Assembly (NCBI GenBank): GCA_937890005.1
Contig: CALBZA010000056.1
Location: 1 to 64,000 of the forward strand
Length of the DNA: 64,000 bases
Reading direction: 5' to 3'
DNA from: an uncultured Verrucomicrobia subdivision 3 bacterium
Lineage (GTDB): Bacteria; Verrucomicrobiota; Verrucomicrobiia; Limisphaerales; DASXHY01
In this document: in pieces, positions 25,201 to 33,380 of the stretch
Position numbering within the stretch: the stretch's first letter is position 1
How the letters are laid out: every line of letters begins with the position of its first letter
The notes under the pieces: model-generated
The model's input: the letters and a program-made list of their open reading frames with translations, nothing else
Databases searched by the model: none
Told to the model about the DNA's origin: nothing
Translations under genes and position numbers: made by a program

Positions 25201-26963
25201 CGTACGAACTTTCGAAGTCGGCGAGCGATCGCGATGCGCTTTCGATCGGACTGGATCATCTCATGCGCGAGCACGGTTTGTCGTGCGGGATCAACAGCGG
25301 CACCGAGTTTCTTTCGGGAAATTCAACGATTCAGGGCGTCGAGCTTTGTTCCGTCGTTGAAGCCATTCTCAGTTTGCAGAATGCCGTTCAAGTGATCGGA
25401 GACGTCGCGTTTGCGGATCGACTGGAGAAGATTGCGTTCAATGCGCTTCCAGCCGGAGTGAGTCACAATTTCAAAGGACTGCATTACTACATTCTTCCGA
25501 ATCACGTGAACGCCATCGTCGGACATCACGGGTTTAATCAGGATTACGACAACGGCAGTTTGCCGGGACCTTATTCCGGTTTTCCGTGCTGCCGCTTCAA
25601 CCTGCACTGGGGCTGGCCCAAGTACATTCAGAATTCCTGGGCGGCAACATCGGACGGCGGACTGGCGGCGCTGGCGTATGGACCGACGGTGGTTAAAACA
25701 CTGCTAGGTGACACGGAAGTTAAGATCACGGAGGAGACACATTATCCGTTCGAAGAACAGATTCGGCTGCGTGTGGCGTTGAACAAATCGTCGGCGTTCC
25801 CGCTTGTGCTTCGCATTCCCGCGTGGTGTTCGAACGCGACCATCACCGTCAATGGCCAGCCGCAGACCGGCGTCAAAGCGGGAACGTTCCATCGCATTCA
25901 ACGCACCTGGAACGATGGTGATCAGGTTGTCTTGAATCTTCCGATGCAGATCGAAACGCAGACCGGTCCAAGTCGTGCGGTGGGGATTCATCGTGGACCG
26001 CTCGTCTATTCGCTGCAAATTGCAGAGAACTGGTCGGTGCGTAAGGCGGATCCAAGGGCGCTCGGTTTCGACGAGTTTGAAGTTCGCCCCGACTCACCGT
26101 GGAATTACGCGTTGCAGCTTGATCCGGCGAAACCCTCGGCTGCGCTTGCCTTCACGAACTTCGCGGTTCCATCGAATCCATTCGATCCATCGCAACCGTC
26201 GGTCGGCATCATCGCAAAAGCGAAGCGACTGCCGGAATGGGTTCCTGGCTGGCGCCGGGTGCATGCGTTCGAACCGCCGGTCAGCCCGGTCGCTTCCGAC
26301 AGCCCGTTGGAAACTGTGACTCTGGTTCCGTTCGGATCGCAGCGATTGCGCGTGAGCTGGTTTCCGTATCTCGGCACACCGATGCCCACCGTCGGATCGT
26401 TTACAGAAAATTTCGATTCAAACTGGAGCGAACGATGGACTGTGTTTGGCGGCAACTGGACCGCACGCGAAGGTGAATTGAGCACGACTCCGGGCTCTTC
26501 CGGCGGAGCAAAGGCACTGGCGATGGCGACGTTGTTCACGAACTTCACGTTCGAAGCGGATGTGAAGGTCGGTTCGGTGGGAAATGCCGGATTGATCTTT
26601 CGCGTCAGCAAGCCGGACATCGGAGTCGATGCGTATTGCGGTTATTACGTGGGATTGAATCCGGCGCGGGGGCAGTTGGAGTTTGGTTGCGTCAATAACT
26701 CCTGGCGCGTGATCACGAACGCGCCACTGACGATCGCGTCCGACACGACGCATCGATTGAAAGTGCACGCCGCGGGATCGCATCTGCGAATTTATCTGAA
26801 TGGATCGGAGCAGCCCGTCGTCGATGTTCGGGATTCGACCTTTTCCAGCGGAATGGTGGGGGTGCGGAATTTCTGCACGGATCGAGATCGATCGATTTCA
26901 AGTTTTTCAAATGTGGTTGTGACCGAGCTTCCTTCGGGTTCGGGGCGCGTTTCACATCCGTAG
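22206..26963 (+). CDS. GH2-GH127 fusion with accessory module and LamG/DUF1080-like tail
   Basis: A very large exported enzyme with two apparent catalytic units (1585 residues from GTG 22206). This start has AGGAAG 7 nt upstream and gives a standard signal peptide ending LLALFSTLLPASAA; the ATG at 22098 is an alternative. GH2 (about 40-600): sugar-binding start NWLNLNGLWQF, acid E443 in VFNESQGQ, nucleophile E503 in CGEFGG. Accessory module about 608-748. GH127/DUF1680 (about 770-1395): LGWLLKQCELQRDGLTGFAE, E1046-x-C1048 (VELCSVVEA) and the paired C1128-C1129 (FPCCRF), matching the zinc/cysteine site of beta-L-arabinofuranosidases. Concanavalin-like tail about 1397-1575 (FTFEADVKVG, AGLIFRVSK). 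It suggests joint removal of beta-linked sugars and arabinofuranose from one glycan. Confidence 0.88.
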   Translation: MILKRFRFENPGAVLILLALFSTLLPASAAWEMKQAPLMTDWAQKVDPRDPLPEYPRPQMVRSNWLNLNGLWQFQPGSFDDAVPVGQTLPRDILVPFPMESAISGIKEHHPRSWYRRTFTVPANWKGQRILLHFGAVDWESEVFINGKSVGVHRGGYDPFSYDITRFLNDSGPQELIVRVYDPTDNLGVPRGKQTLSPGGIMYTSCSGIWQTVWLEPVPNTSISSLKLVPDIDNQRLGINVTIQGPSEGVTVSAVARIGSNLVSSISGPANRSLQLPVPNPKLWSPTNPFLYDLEITLSNRTAKLDSVSSYFGMRKISLGRVDGFVKMLLNDQFVFQYGPLDQGFWPDGIYTAPTDDALRADIEFTRGLGFNMIRKHIKVEPARWYYWADKLGVLVWQDMPSLNSYTAHPKPIDAPQYELELTRMVQNLWNSPAIVMWVVFNESQGQHRTQALVQKVRELDPTRLINEGSGGEHHGSGDILDWHNYPNPTCPASDTMAVVCGEFGGVGLAITNHTWAPGWGYIGATDGDDLATKFEQFSMMLCDFVQNHGLSAAVYTEITDVEIELNGFYTYDRKVCKLDLNRARAAAASPNGRYVFRQIVETSQTNAQIWRYTTSQPATNWFAPQFNDAEWKSGPGGFGTRGTPGAVVRTEWNSSDIWLRRVFNPGALTSEQLSGLILRIHHDEDVEVFLNGEQIFSGKGYTTTYLPILLGESASRLLKANADNVLAVHCHQTTGGQYIDVGIQERIVVKAPSANGVSAAPERPQASAVTNRAPLLATPFSPLPLGSVQPLGWLLKQCELQRDGLTGFAEQLYDENGPNSAWLGGKGENWERGPYYYKGLITLAHVLNDASLKQRAQKWFDWVLEHQRADGYIGPEADDDWWPRMVVTYALRDYFEATGDPRVPTVLSNYFRYMADTLPNRPLRDWGKARAADQMDVVLWLYNRNGDTNLLSLANLLRKQAYDWPGIFRSNAFALHGTDFHPKHNVNVQQALKFPVVAYELSKSASDRDALSIGLDHLMREHGLSCGINSGTEFLSGNSTIQGVELCSVVEAILSLQNAVQVIGDVAFADRLEKIAFNALPAGVSHNFKGLHYYILPNHVNAIVGHHGFNQDYDNGSLPGPYSGFPCCRFNLHWGWPKYIQNSWAATSDGGLAALAYGPTVVKTLLGDTEVKITEETHYPFEEQIRLRVALNKSSAFPLVLRIPAWCSNATITVNGQPQTGVKAGTFHRIQRTWNDGDQVVLNLPMQIETQTGPSRAVGIHRGPLVYSLQIAENWSVRKADPRALGFDEFEVRPDSPWNYALQLDPAKPSAALAFTNFAVPSNPFDPSQPSVGIIAKAKRLPEWVPGWRRVHAFEPPVSPVASDSPLETVTLVPFGSQRLRVSWFPYLGTPMPTVGSFTENFDSNWSERWTVFGGNWTAREGELSTTPGSSGGAKALAMATLFTNFTFEADVKVGSVGNAGLIFRVSKPDIGVDAYCGYYVGLNPARGQLEFGCVNNSWRVITNAPLTIASDTTHRLKVHAAGSHLRIYLNGSEQPVVDVRDSTFSSGMVGVRNFCTDRDRSISSFSNVVVTELPSGSGRVSHP

Positions 26964-26975
26964 ATTCAAAATTCG

Positions 26976-29201
26976 ATGGAAGAAAATTGTTTCTGTGCCC
27001 GTCGGCACAATCCGGCGGAGTCGTTTGTATTGTTCGGATGGAAGCTCGCTGCGGCTTCGATTGCGGTTGCCGCTGCCTGTGTTTCGTCACAGGCCGCTGA
27101 ACTGCCGCCGCCGTTTCCCGTGGATCCAAACCAGGATTTGGAACGAACCTGTTTCCAGACCGGCGAAGCGTGGAGTCCGCAGGGAAATCTTCGTTCCGAC
27201 GTGGCGATCGTTTACGGCATCGACACGAACCTGCCGCATCGCATCCAGACATGGCGCGATCGCGGATATCGCATTCACGTGATGACCGGCGTTTCGTGGG
27301 GGCATTATCAGGATTATCTCTACGGGCGCTTCGATGGGATCAATCACGTGGACGAGGCGCAAACCGTCAGTGACGGCCGCAAGAGCAGTCATGGTGGTGA
27401 TGTCTATTACATGTGCCCGAGCACGAACTACGGAAACTTTCTGTGCTCAGGCGTGCAACGGGCGCTGGAGGCGGGCGCGGAGGCGATTCATCTGGAGGAA
27501 CCGGAATACTGGGTGAACTCGGGTTACTCGGAAGGTTTCAAGCGCGAATGGCGCGCCTACTACAACGAGGAATGGCAGCCGCCACACAGTTCGTTCGATG
27601 CCCAGTGGCGTGCCTCGAAATTGAAATACTTTCTCTATCGCCGCGCGCTTCAGCAGATTTTCGATCACGTCCAGGAATTCAACCGAAAGACTGGAAAGAA
27701 GGTGCGCTGCTATGTTCCGACACACAGCCTGCTGAACTACGCGCATTGGGAAATTGTCAGCCCGGAATCGAGTCTCGCGCGCCTGAACGGTTGCGACGGT
27801 TACATCGCGCAGGTCTGGACCGGCACTTCTCGAACGCCAAACAAGTTTCGCGGAGAGGTGAAGGAACGGACGTTCGAAACCGCATTTCTCGAATACGGCG
27901 CCATGCAGAATCTGGTTCGCGCAACAGGACGTTCGGTCTGGTACCTGAACGATCCGATCGAGGACAATCCGAATCACGACTGGGACGACTACAAACGGAA
28001 CTGGGAATGCACATTGGTTGCATCGTTGTTCCAACCGGAAGTGTCGCAATACGAAGTCGCGCCCTGGCCGGAACGCATCTTTCGCGCACGTTATCCAAGA
28101 TCAGCCAAACCCGCGGATCGCAAGACCATTCCACCGCTTTACGCCACGGAGCTTCAGGTCGTCATGAACGCATTGAACGACATGAAGCAGGACCACGTGG
28201 AATGGGACTGCGGAACGGATGGAATAGGATTGGTGATCAGTGATTCGCTGATGTTCCAGCGCGGCGATCCCCGGCCGAGCGACGAACACTTGAGCCACGT
28301 TTACGGACTCGCGCTGCCGTTCCTGAAGCGCGGCATGCCGATCGCGCCAGTGCAACTGGAGAACGTGACGGTTCACAATTACCTCAAGGATTTTCGGGTG
28401 CTGATGCTGACATATCAGGGCATGAAGCCGCTGAGCGACGATGTTCACGCGCCGATCGTTGATTGGGTGAAACGCGGTGGTGTGTTGGTGGTGTGCGACG
28501 ATGATTCCGATCCGTTCAACGGTGTGCGCGAATGGTGGAACAGCGACGGCCGGAAATATTCGACGCCGCGCGAGCATTTGTTCGAGCAGCTCGGAATTGT
28601 GTCTTCCGCCAGTGAAAGCGAATGGCGGGTAGGGAAGGGAAAAGTCGTTTGGGTGCGAACGAACCCGGTGACTTTTGCCGACAGCGCGGCTGGCGACGAA
28701 CGCATTGTTTCAGTAGTTCGGGACGCGGCGAAACACGCAAAGCTGAAGTGGCGTGAGACGAATTACCTTTCGCTGCGGCGTGGTCCTTACTTGATCGCCT
28801 CCGGTCTCGATGAATCGATTGATGCCGATGTCAAAACATTGCGCGGACGGTTCGTAAATCTGTTCGATCCGGAACTGCGCGTTCAAAGCGAGGTGAAGAT
28901 CGATCCTGCGGGAAGGTATTTGCTCCGCGATTTGGAATTCGGGCGTCGTCGCGACGGGCAGGTGATCGCATCTGCATGCAAGACGTTGCCGACGGAACAT
29001 GGCGGCAAAACGTTTTCGTTCGCGGTTGAAGGAGTTGGAAACACGCCTGCGGTGGTGTTGATGCACGCCGGGAAGGAACCGCGATCGGTGGAACTCGACG
29101 GGATGAAAATTTCCGATGTGGAATATTCCAGCCGCGATCGGCTGCTTTGGATCCGGTTCGCAAATGAATCCCGTCCGCGGACGTTGAAGGTGCAGTTCTG
29201 A
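26976..29201 (+). CDS. Exported putative glycosidase, TIM-barrel plus GATase-like domain, family not recognised
   Basis: A 741-residue exported protein (hydrophobic WKLAAASIAVAAACVSSQAA segment). Residues about 70-400 look like a TIM-barrel hydrolase: strand-like AIVYGIDT, YRIHVMTGVSWGHY and GAEAIHLEEPEYW, whose acidic cluster is a candidate catalytic site. Residues about 440-570 resemble the glutamine-amidotransferase-like domain of GH42-type enzymes (FRVLMLTYQGMKPLSDDV, WVKRGGVLVVCDDDSDPF). A short beta domain ends the protein. I cannot place it in a named GH family. It begins 12 nt after the stop of the GH2-GH127 gene and is followed 22 nt later by GH92, so it almost certainly serves the same substrate. 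Confidence 0.75.
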   Translation: MEENCFCARRHNPAESFVLFGWKLAAASIAVAAACVSSQAAELPPPFPVDPNQDLERTCFQTGEAWSPQGNLRSDVAIVYGIDTNLPHRIQTWRDRGYRIHVMTGVSWGHYQDYLYGRFDGINHVDEAQTVSDGRKSSHGGDVYYMCPSTNYGNFLCSGVQRALEAGAEAIHLEEPEYWVNSGYSEGFKREWRAYYNEEWQPPHSSFDAQWRASKLKYFLYRRALQQIFDHVQEFNRKTGKKVRCYVPTHSLLNYAHWEIVSPESSLARLNGCDGYIAQVWTGTSRTPNKFRGEVKERTFETAFLEYGAMQNLVRATGRSVWYLNDPIEDNPNHDWDDYKRNWECTLVASLFQPEVSQYEVAPWPERIFRARYPRSAKPADRKTIPPLYATELQVVMNALNDMKQDHVEWDCGTDGIGLVISDSLMFQRGDPRPSDEHLSHVYGLALPFLKRGMPIAPVQLENVTVHNYLKDFRVLMLTYQGMKPLSDDVHAPIVDWVKRGGVLVVCDDDSDPFNGVREWWNSDGRKYSTPREHLFEQLGIVSSASESEWRVGKGKVVWVRTNPVTFADSAAGDERIVSVVRDAAKHAKLKWRETNYLSLRRGPYLIASGLDESIDADVKTLRGRFVNLFDPELRVQSEVKIDPAGRYLLRDLEFGRRRDGQVIASACKTLPTEHGGKTFSFAVEGVGNTPAVVLMHAGKEPRSVELDGMKISDVEYSSRDRLLWIRFANESRPRTLKVQF

Positions 29202-29223
29202 ACGCCAGTTCGTTTTTAAGAGT

Positions 29224-31527
29224 ATGAAGCTACGACCTCTCATTCCGGCGGTTTGTTGTTCGCTGGTTTTGTCCGCGAGCGCCGAGTCGCTTGTCACGCT
29301 GGTGAATCCCCTGATGGGCACCGATTCCACGCACGGATTCTCACACGGCAACATGTATCCGGCTGTCGCGGTGCCGTTCCCGATGAACACCTGGGCCCCG
29401 TACACACAGCCGCAGCGTGATTCGTTTTTCTACAACTACCGCGCCACACAAATCCGCGGCATCCGCCAGACGCATCAGCCGAGTCCGTGGATCAGTGATT
29501 ACGCGATGTTTTCTCTCATGCCGGTTTCGGGTGAGCTGGCGGTGACTGAAGATCGGCGCGCGTCGGCATTCACACACGAGAACGAAGTCGCGCAGCCGGG
29601 TTACTATCGGGTGCGGCTGGATACGTGGAAGGTGACGACGGAAGTGACGCCCACGGAGCGTGCTGCACGATTCCGGTTCACGTTCGAACAACCGGGCGCC
29701 GGTTATGTGGTGTTCGACAGCTTCGACAAAGGCGCGTCGGTCCAGATCATTCCGTCGGAACGGAAGATTGTGGGCGCGGTGCGTTATCGCTGCGGCGATG
29801 CACCGGAGTTTTATTCCAGCAATTACTTCGTGATCGTGTTCGATCAACCGTTCAAGGCGCATGGCGTCTGGTCGGGCAACGACGTTCAATCCGGCGTCGA
29901 TCGTCTCGCTGGCAAGCAGGCGGGAGCTTACGTGCAGTTTGATGTGGCCGCGGGAAAGGCGGTTGAATGCAAGGTGGCGTCATCGTTCATCAGTCCGGAA
30001 CAGGCATTGCGAAATCTGGAAACGGAAATTGGCAATGCGAACTTCGATACGATCCACAACCGGGCGGATCAACGCTGGAACGAAATGCTTGGACGCATTC
30101 GGGTTGAAGGCGGATCGGAGAAGGAGCAGCGCACGTTCTACAGCTGTCTCTATCGATGCCTGCTGTTTCCTCACAAGTTCTACGAACTGAATGCGCAGGG
30201 AAAACCGGTTTATTTCAGTCCTTACGACGGTAAGCTTCACGACGGTGTGCTCTACACCGACAGCGGATTCTGGGACACGTTCCGCGCCGCGCAGCCGCTT
30301 TACACGCTGGTTTATCCTGATGTGAATGCGGAGATTCTGCAGGGTGTTGTCGCTGCGGCGGAACAAAGCGGCTGGTATCCAGCATGGGCCAGCCCGGGGC
30401 ATCGCGCCTGCATGATTGGCAACAATGCGTTCTCTCTTCTCGCCGACGGCTGGGTGAAGGGCATCCGTTCCTTTGACCTGAACAAGGCGGTCACGATGAT
30501 GATTCATGATGCGAACAACAGTGGTCCGATTGCCACGATCGGACGTGACGGCGCCAGGCCGTATCATGAAATCGGCTACGTTCCTTATTCTCCGGTGAAG
30601 GGCGAAGTCAGCTTCCACGAGGCGACAGCGAAAACGCTTGAGTACGCTTACAACGACTTTTGCCTGGCGCAGCTGGCGTTGATTGCAGGACGTACTGAAG
30701 ACGCGAAGACCTTCGCGCAGAAAGCAATGAACTGGAAGAACGTGTTTGATGCGAACATCGGATTTGTGCGCGGCCGCAAGGCGGATGGTTCGTGGGTGGA
30801 ACCGTTTTATCCAAATGAATGGGGTGGTCCATTCACGGAAGGTTGTTCGTGGCATTGGACCTGGTGCGTGTTTCACGACATTCCCGGTTTGATGAACGCG
30901 ATGGGTGGCGAAAAGGCTTTTGGCGAGAAACTCGACGCTGTCTTCAGCTCCCCAAACGAGGTTCGTGTTGGAACCTATGGCGGAATGATTCATGAGATGA
31001 CCGAAATGGTCGCGGCGGACATGGGACAATATGCGCACGGGAACCAGCCGATTCAGCACATGATCTATCTTTACAACTACGCCGGCCAGCCGTGGAAGGC
31101 GCAGTCGCGCGTGCGCTGGGCGATGGGCAAGCTCTACTCGCCGACGCCCGATGGCTATTGCGGCGACGAGGACAATGGCCAGACGTCCGCGTGGTATGTG
31201 TTCAGCGCGCTTGGCTTTTATCCGGTTTGTCCGGGTGACGACGAATACGTGATCGGAACGCCGATGTTCGATCGTGCGACGATCACTTATCCCGGCGGAG
31301 CGAAGTTCATCGTGAATGCGAAAGCGAATGGTCCGCTCCGGCCGTACATTCGCAATGCAACATTGAATGGAAAGGCATTCAACCGCACCTTCCTGACGCA
31401 TGCAGAAATTTCGACCGCGGGTGAACTGACGTTCGAAATGACATCAGCGCCTGATTACAAGTGGGGAACTGCGCCGGAGAGCCGGCCGGCATCTCCGCTG
31501 ACGGAACTTCTGAAGCAGCTTCCATAA
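29224..31527 (+). CDS. GH92 alpha-mannosidase, exported
   Basis: A 767-residue member of GH92, calcium-dependent exo-alpha-mannosidases. The signal peptide is SLVLSASA. The family opening VNPLMGTDSTHGFSHGNMYP, the central YTDSGFWDTFRAAQPLYTLV and GCSWHWTW are all present. By analogy with characterised enzymes the general acid is E539 (FTEGCSW) and the base pair D648/D650 lies in CGDEDNGQTSAWYVFSALG. The length is normal for the family. It is the last gene before a strong terminator, closing the glycosidase run. It adds alpha-mannose to the sugars this locus appears to remove. Confidence 0.95.
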   Translation: MKLRPLIPAVCCSLVLSASAESLVTLVNPLMGTDSTHGFSHGNMYPAVAVPFPMNTWAPYTQPQRDSFFYNYRATQIRGIRQTHQPSPWISDYAMFSLMPVSGELAVTEDRRASAFTHENEVAQPGYYRVRLDTWKVTTEVTPTERAARFRFTFEQPGAGYVVFDSFDKGASVQIIPSERKIVGAVRYRCGDAPEFYSSNYFVIVFDQPFKAHGVWSGNDVQSGVDRLAGKQAGAYVQFDVAAGKAVECKVASSFISPEQALRNLETEIGNANFDTIHNRADQRWNEMLGRIRVEGGSEKEQRTFYSCLYRCLLFPHKFYELNAQGKPVYFSPYDGKLHDGVLYTDSGFWDTFRAAQPLYTLVYPDVNAEILQGVVAAAEQSGWYPAWASPGHRACMIGNNAFSLLADGWVKGIRSFDLNKAVTMMIHDANNSGPIATIGRDGARPYHEIGYVPYSPVKGEVSFHEATAKTLEYAYNDFCLAQLALIAGRTEDAKTFAQKAMNWKNVFDANIGFVRGRKADGSWVEPFYPNEWGGPFTEGCSWHWTWCVFHDIPGLMNAMGGEKAFGEKLDAVFSSPNEVRVGTYGGMIHEMTEMVAADMGQYAHGNQPIQHMIYLYNYAGQPWKAQSRVRWAMGKLYSPTPDGYCGDEDNGQTSAWYVFSALGFYPVCPGDDEYVIGTPMFDRATITYPGGAKFIVNAKANGPLRPYIRNATLNGKAFNRTFLTHAEISTAGELTFEMTSAPDYKWGTAPESRPASPLTELLKQLP

Positions 31528-31546
31528 CTCAACCACCGAATTTCGC

Positions 31547-31577
31547 GAGCGCGCTGGATTTCGATCCAGCCGCGCTC
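31547..31577 (+). terminator. Intrinsic terminator after GH92
   Basis: A long hairpin, GAGCGCG-CTGGAT-TTCG-ATCCAG-C-CGCGCTC, with one bulged C and a TTCG tetraloop, followed by ATTTCTTT. It lies 19 nt after the GH92 stop codon. Confidence 0.85.
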
Positions 31578-31631
31578 ATTTCTTTCGCCGTAGGGACAGC
31601 CTTTCCAGCCTGCCGCGAATTCAAAACTCAA

Positions 31632-31678
31632 AACTTGGAATTTGGAACTTGGAATTTGGAATTTGGAATTTGGAACTT
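31632..31678. repeat. Short tandem repeat (TTGGAAT/TTGGAAC words)
   Basis: About six consecutive 7-8 nt units of the type TTGGAATT/TTGGAACT in the intergenic gap before the lipoprotein gene. The repeat is simple and has no coding meaning. Confidence 0.85.
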
Positions 31679-31744
31679 TGCCAAAGAAAATCTTCTTCCC
31701 ACTTCGTCACCGCTCGCTAGAGTGGGGTCGTTCCAAAGAAGGTT

Positions 31745-32617
31745 ATGAAAAAATCAGTTCGCATTTCGGCGGTGGTCATTTGCTGTGCCTTTGCTCTGTT
31801 GCTGCAGGGTTGCACCCGGGAAAAGGCCGAAGCGATCAAGGTTGCCGCGCAAACACTTCGCGCGGAAGCGGTCGCTGCACTCGACCAGTTACGATCGATT
31901 CTCCGGGGAAACACGGCGATGCCACCGCAAGACAACGACAAGCTCGCTGAAGATCTCCGACAGGAGGAGGCGTTCTCCATAGAAATGCTTGAAAACCTGC
32001 TGACCGAAGGCGAAATCGGTGCCGAGGAAGCCGCGGCCACAGATGCAGTACTGCAACGCATCGAAATCCATTACGTGGCGTTCGCCGAGATGTTTGACGA
32101 GCTGGAGCGCGGACATTTCTTCGCTTCCGATGCCGTTCGCGCTGCGGAACGGCACGCGGTCAACCTCACGGTCCAAATGATCACGCTCGCCCGAATGATC
32201 GAGGAAAAGAAAATTCCAGTGAAACTGAATGCGAAGCGGATTCTGCTCGTGGAACAGATTCAACGTCACAACACCATTCCGGACGAAAACCTCAAGCGTC
32301 AGCATCTCAAGGCGGCGACGCAACAGTTGCTGGCGCTCGCAGCGGAAGAGCGGCAGCTGCGCGAAGAGGCCATCATGAAGTGCCTGAAAGCTGCGGAGGC
32401 GGGACGCTTGCTGACACGTCTGATCCGCGAGTATCGGACGCTTTCGGCCGAGGAGATCCTGCGGCTCACCCAACAGTCGCTCGGTGTCGCCGCGCAGTTG
32501 TCGGGACAGAATCCGGATGTCGTCGGCGCACTGGAGCGATTCAAGGCCGTCGAGACGCGCATCAAAGAGGATCCGTATTGGAGTCAGTTGCTGGAGAAAC
32601 GTTTTCAGTTCGATTAA
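31745..32617 (+). CDS. Alpha-helical lipoprotein of unknown function
   Basis: A 290-residue lipoprotein. The signal sequence ends in a lipobox with Cys23 (FALLLQGC). The mature chain is almost entirely charged helix without cysteines of note, with likely coiled coils (for example LAAEERQLREEAIMKCLKAA). I do not recognise a family. It is transcribed together with the small gene at 32633, 15 nt downstream, and converges on the zincin/coiled-coil/ATPase/flotillin run. The helical, envelope-anchored character would fit a partner of that membrane module, which is inference from position. Confidence 0.8.
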   Translation: MKKSVRISAVVICCAFALLLQGCTREKAEAIKVAAQTLRAEAVAALDQLRSILRGNTAMPPQDNDKLAEDLRQEEAFSIEMLENLLTEGEIGAEEAAATDAVLQRIEIHYVAFAEMFDELERGHFFASDAVRAAERHAVNLTVQMITLARMIEEKKIPVKLNAKRILLVEQIQRHNTIPDENLKRQHLKAATQQLLALAAEERQLREEAIMKCLKAAEAGRLLTRLIREYRTLSAEEILRLTQQSLGVAAQLSGQNPDVVGALERFKAVETRIKEDPYWSQLLEKRFQFD

Positions 32618-32632
32618 CCCCGGGGAGGAGCC

Positions 32633-32929
32633 ATGGACAACGACGCAAAGATGCTGGAGCTGCTCGGTTCAACGCTTACCAACGTTCAAGTGGAGTATCG
32701 CGCTGCGAAGCTGGCCGAGAGAACCAAGCTGAGGCCTGAACTTGAGAAGCTCCTGAAGCGATACGCTGAGTTTCAGTTGAAGCTGCTGGAGGACGGTGTG
32801 ATCACCACCAAAGCCGATCTTGAGGAGATGGAGACGATTCGCGAGGAGATCAACGCAGCGGCGAAGAAGCAGAAGCTCGCTGTGGCGATTGTTAAAACGG
32901 CAGCGTTCGTAGCATCCAGGCTGGCGTGA
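32633..32929 (+). CDS. Small helical hypothetical protein
   Basis: A 98-residue charged helical protein (LRPELEKLLKRYAEFQLKLL, EEMETIREEINAAAKKQK) with a mildly hydrophobic C-terminal helix (AIVKTAAFVASRLA). A strong ribosome site GGGGAGGAG sits 2-10 nt before the ATG, supporting the start. The gene follows the lipoprotein gene closely and is probably co-transcribed. The family is not recognised. The C-terminal helix could associate with the membrane. Confidence 0.72.
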   Translation: MDNDAKMLELLGSTLTNVQVEYRAAKLAERTKLRPELEKLLKRYAEFQLKLLEDGVITTKADLEEMETIREEINAAAKKQKLAVAIVKTAAFVASRLA

Positions 32930-32952
32930 CGGAGACGGCTCCCGTTGGATTC

Positions 32953-33318
32953 TCAATCCAGTCCGCGATCGAACAGGTCGTCCTCGTTCAATCCCAGATA
33001 GTGACCGAGTTCGTGCAACAGCGTGGTATGAACTTCGTCCAGGAAGATTTCTTCATCCTGCTCGGCAAGGTCCCAAAGATTTTCCAGAAAGAGAATGATC
33101 TGAGGCGGCATTGGAACGGCGCCTTCCTCGGCGAATTCCGGTCCGATGAAAAGTCCGAGCGTGTCCGGTGCGATGCCATCCTCAACAAGCCCGGGGTTCG
33201 GCGACGGTTCGAAGGTTATCGGCAGCTGCACCGCCCGTTCGCGCAATTCCGCAGGAAGAGCCGCGAGTGTTGATTCGACTTCTTCCGTTGCGAGGGTCAC
33301 CAGTTCATTCCAATCCAT
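32953..33318 (-). CDS. Minimal zincin-like metallopeptidase
   Basis: A 121-residue protein of the small metallopeptidase (zincin, PF06262-like) family. The zinc motif HELGHYLGLNEDDL gives H102, E103 and H106, with the downstream Asp typical of this family. The length is normal. There is no signal peptide, so it is cytoplasmic. The N-terminal part (VTLATEEVESTLAALPAELR) is the usual helical lead-in. It is the last gene of the minus-strand run that starts with flotillin. Substrates of this family are unknown. Confidence 0.87.
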   Translation of the reverse strand: MDWNELVTLATEEVESTLAALPAELRERAVQLPITFEPSPNPGLVEDGIAPDTLGLFIGPEFAEEGAVPMPPQIILFLENLWDLAEQDEEIFLDEVHTTLLHELGHYLGLNEDDLFDRGLD

Positions 33319-33380
33319 GCGGGCGCAGGATACCCATGGCGTGCTTCAGCCACAGCTCCATTCTGAAGGAAACCGGAAGC

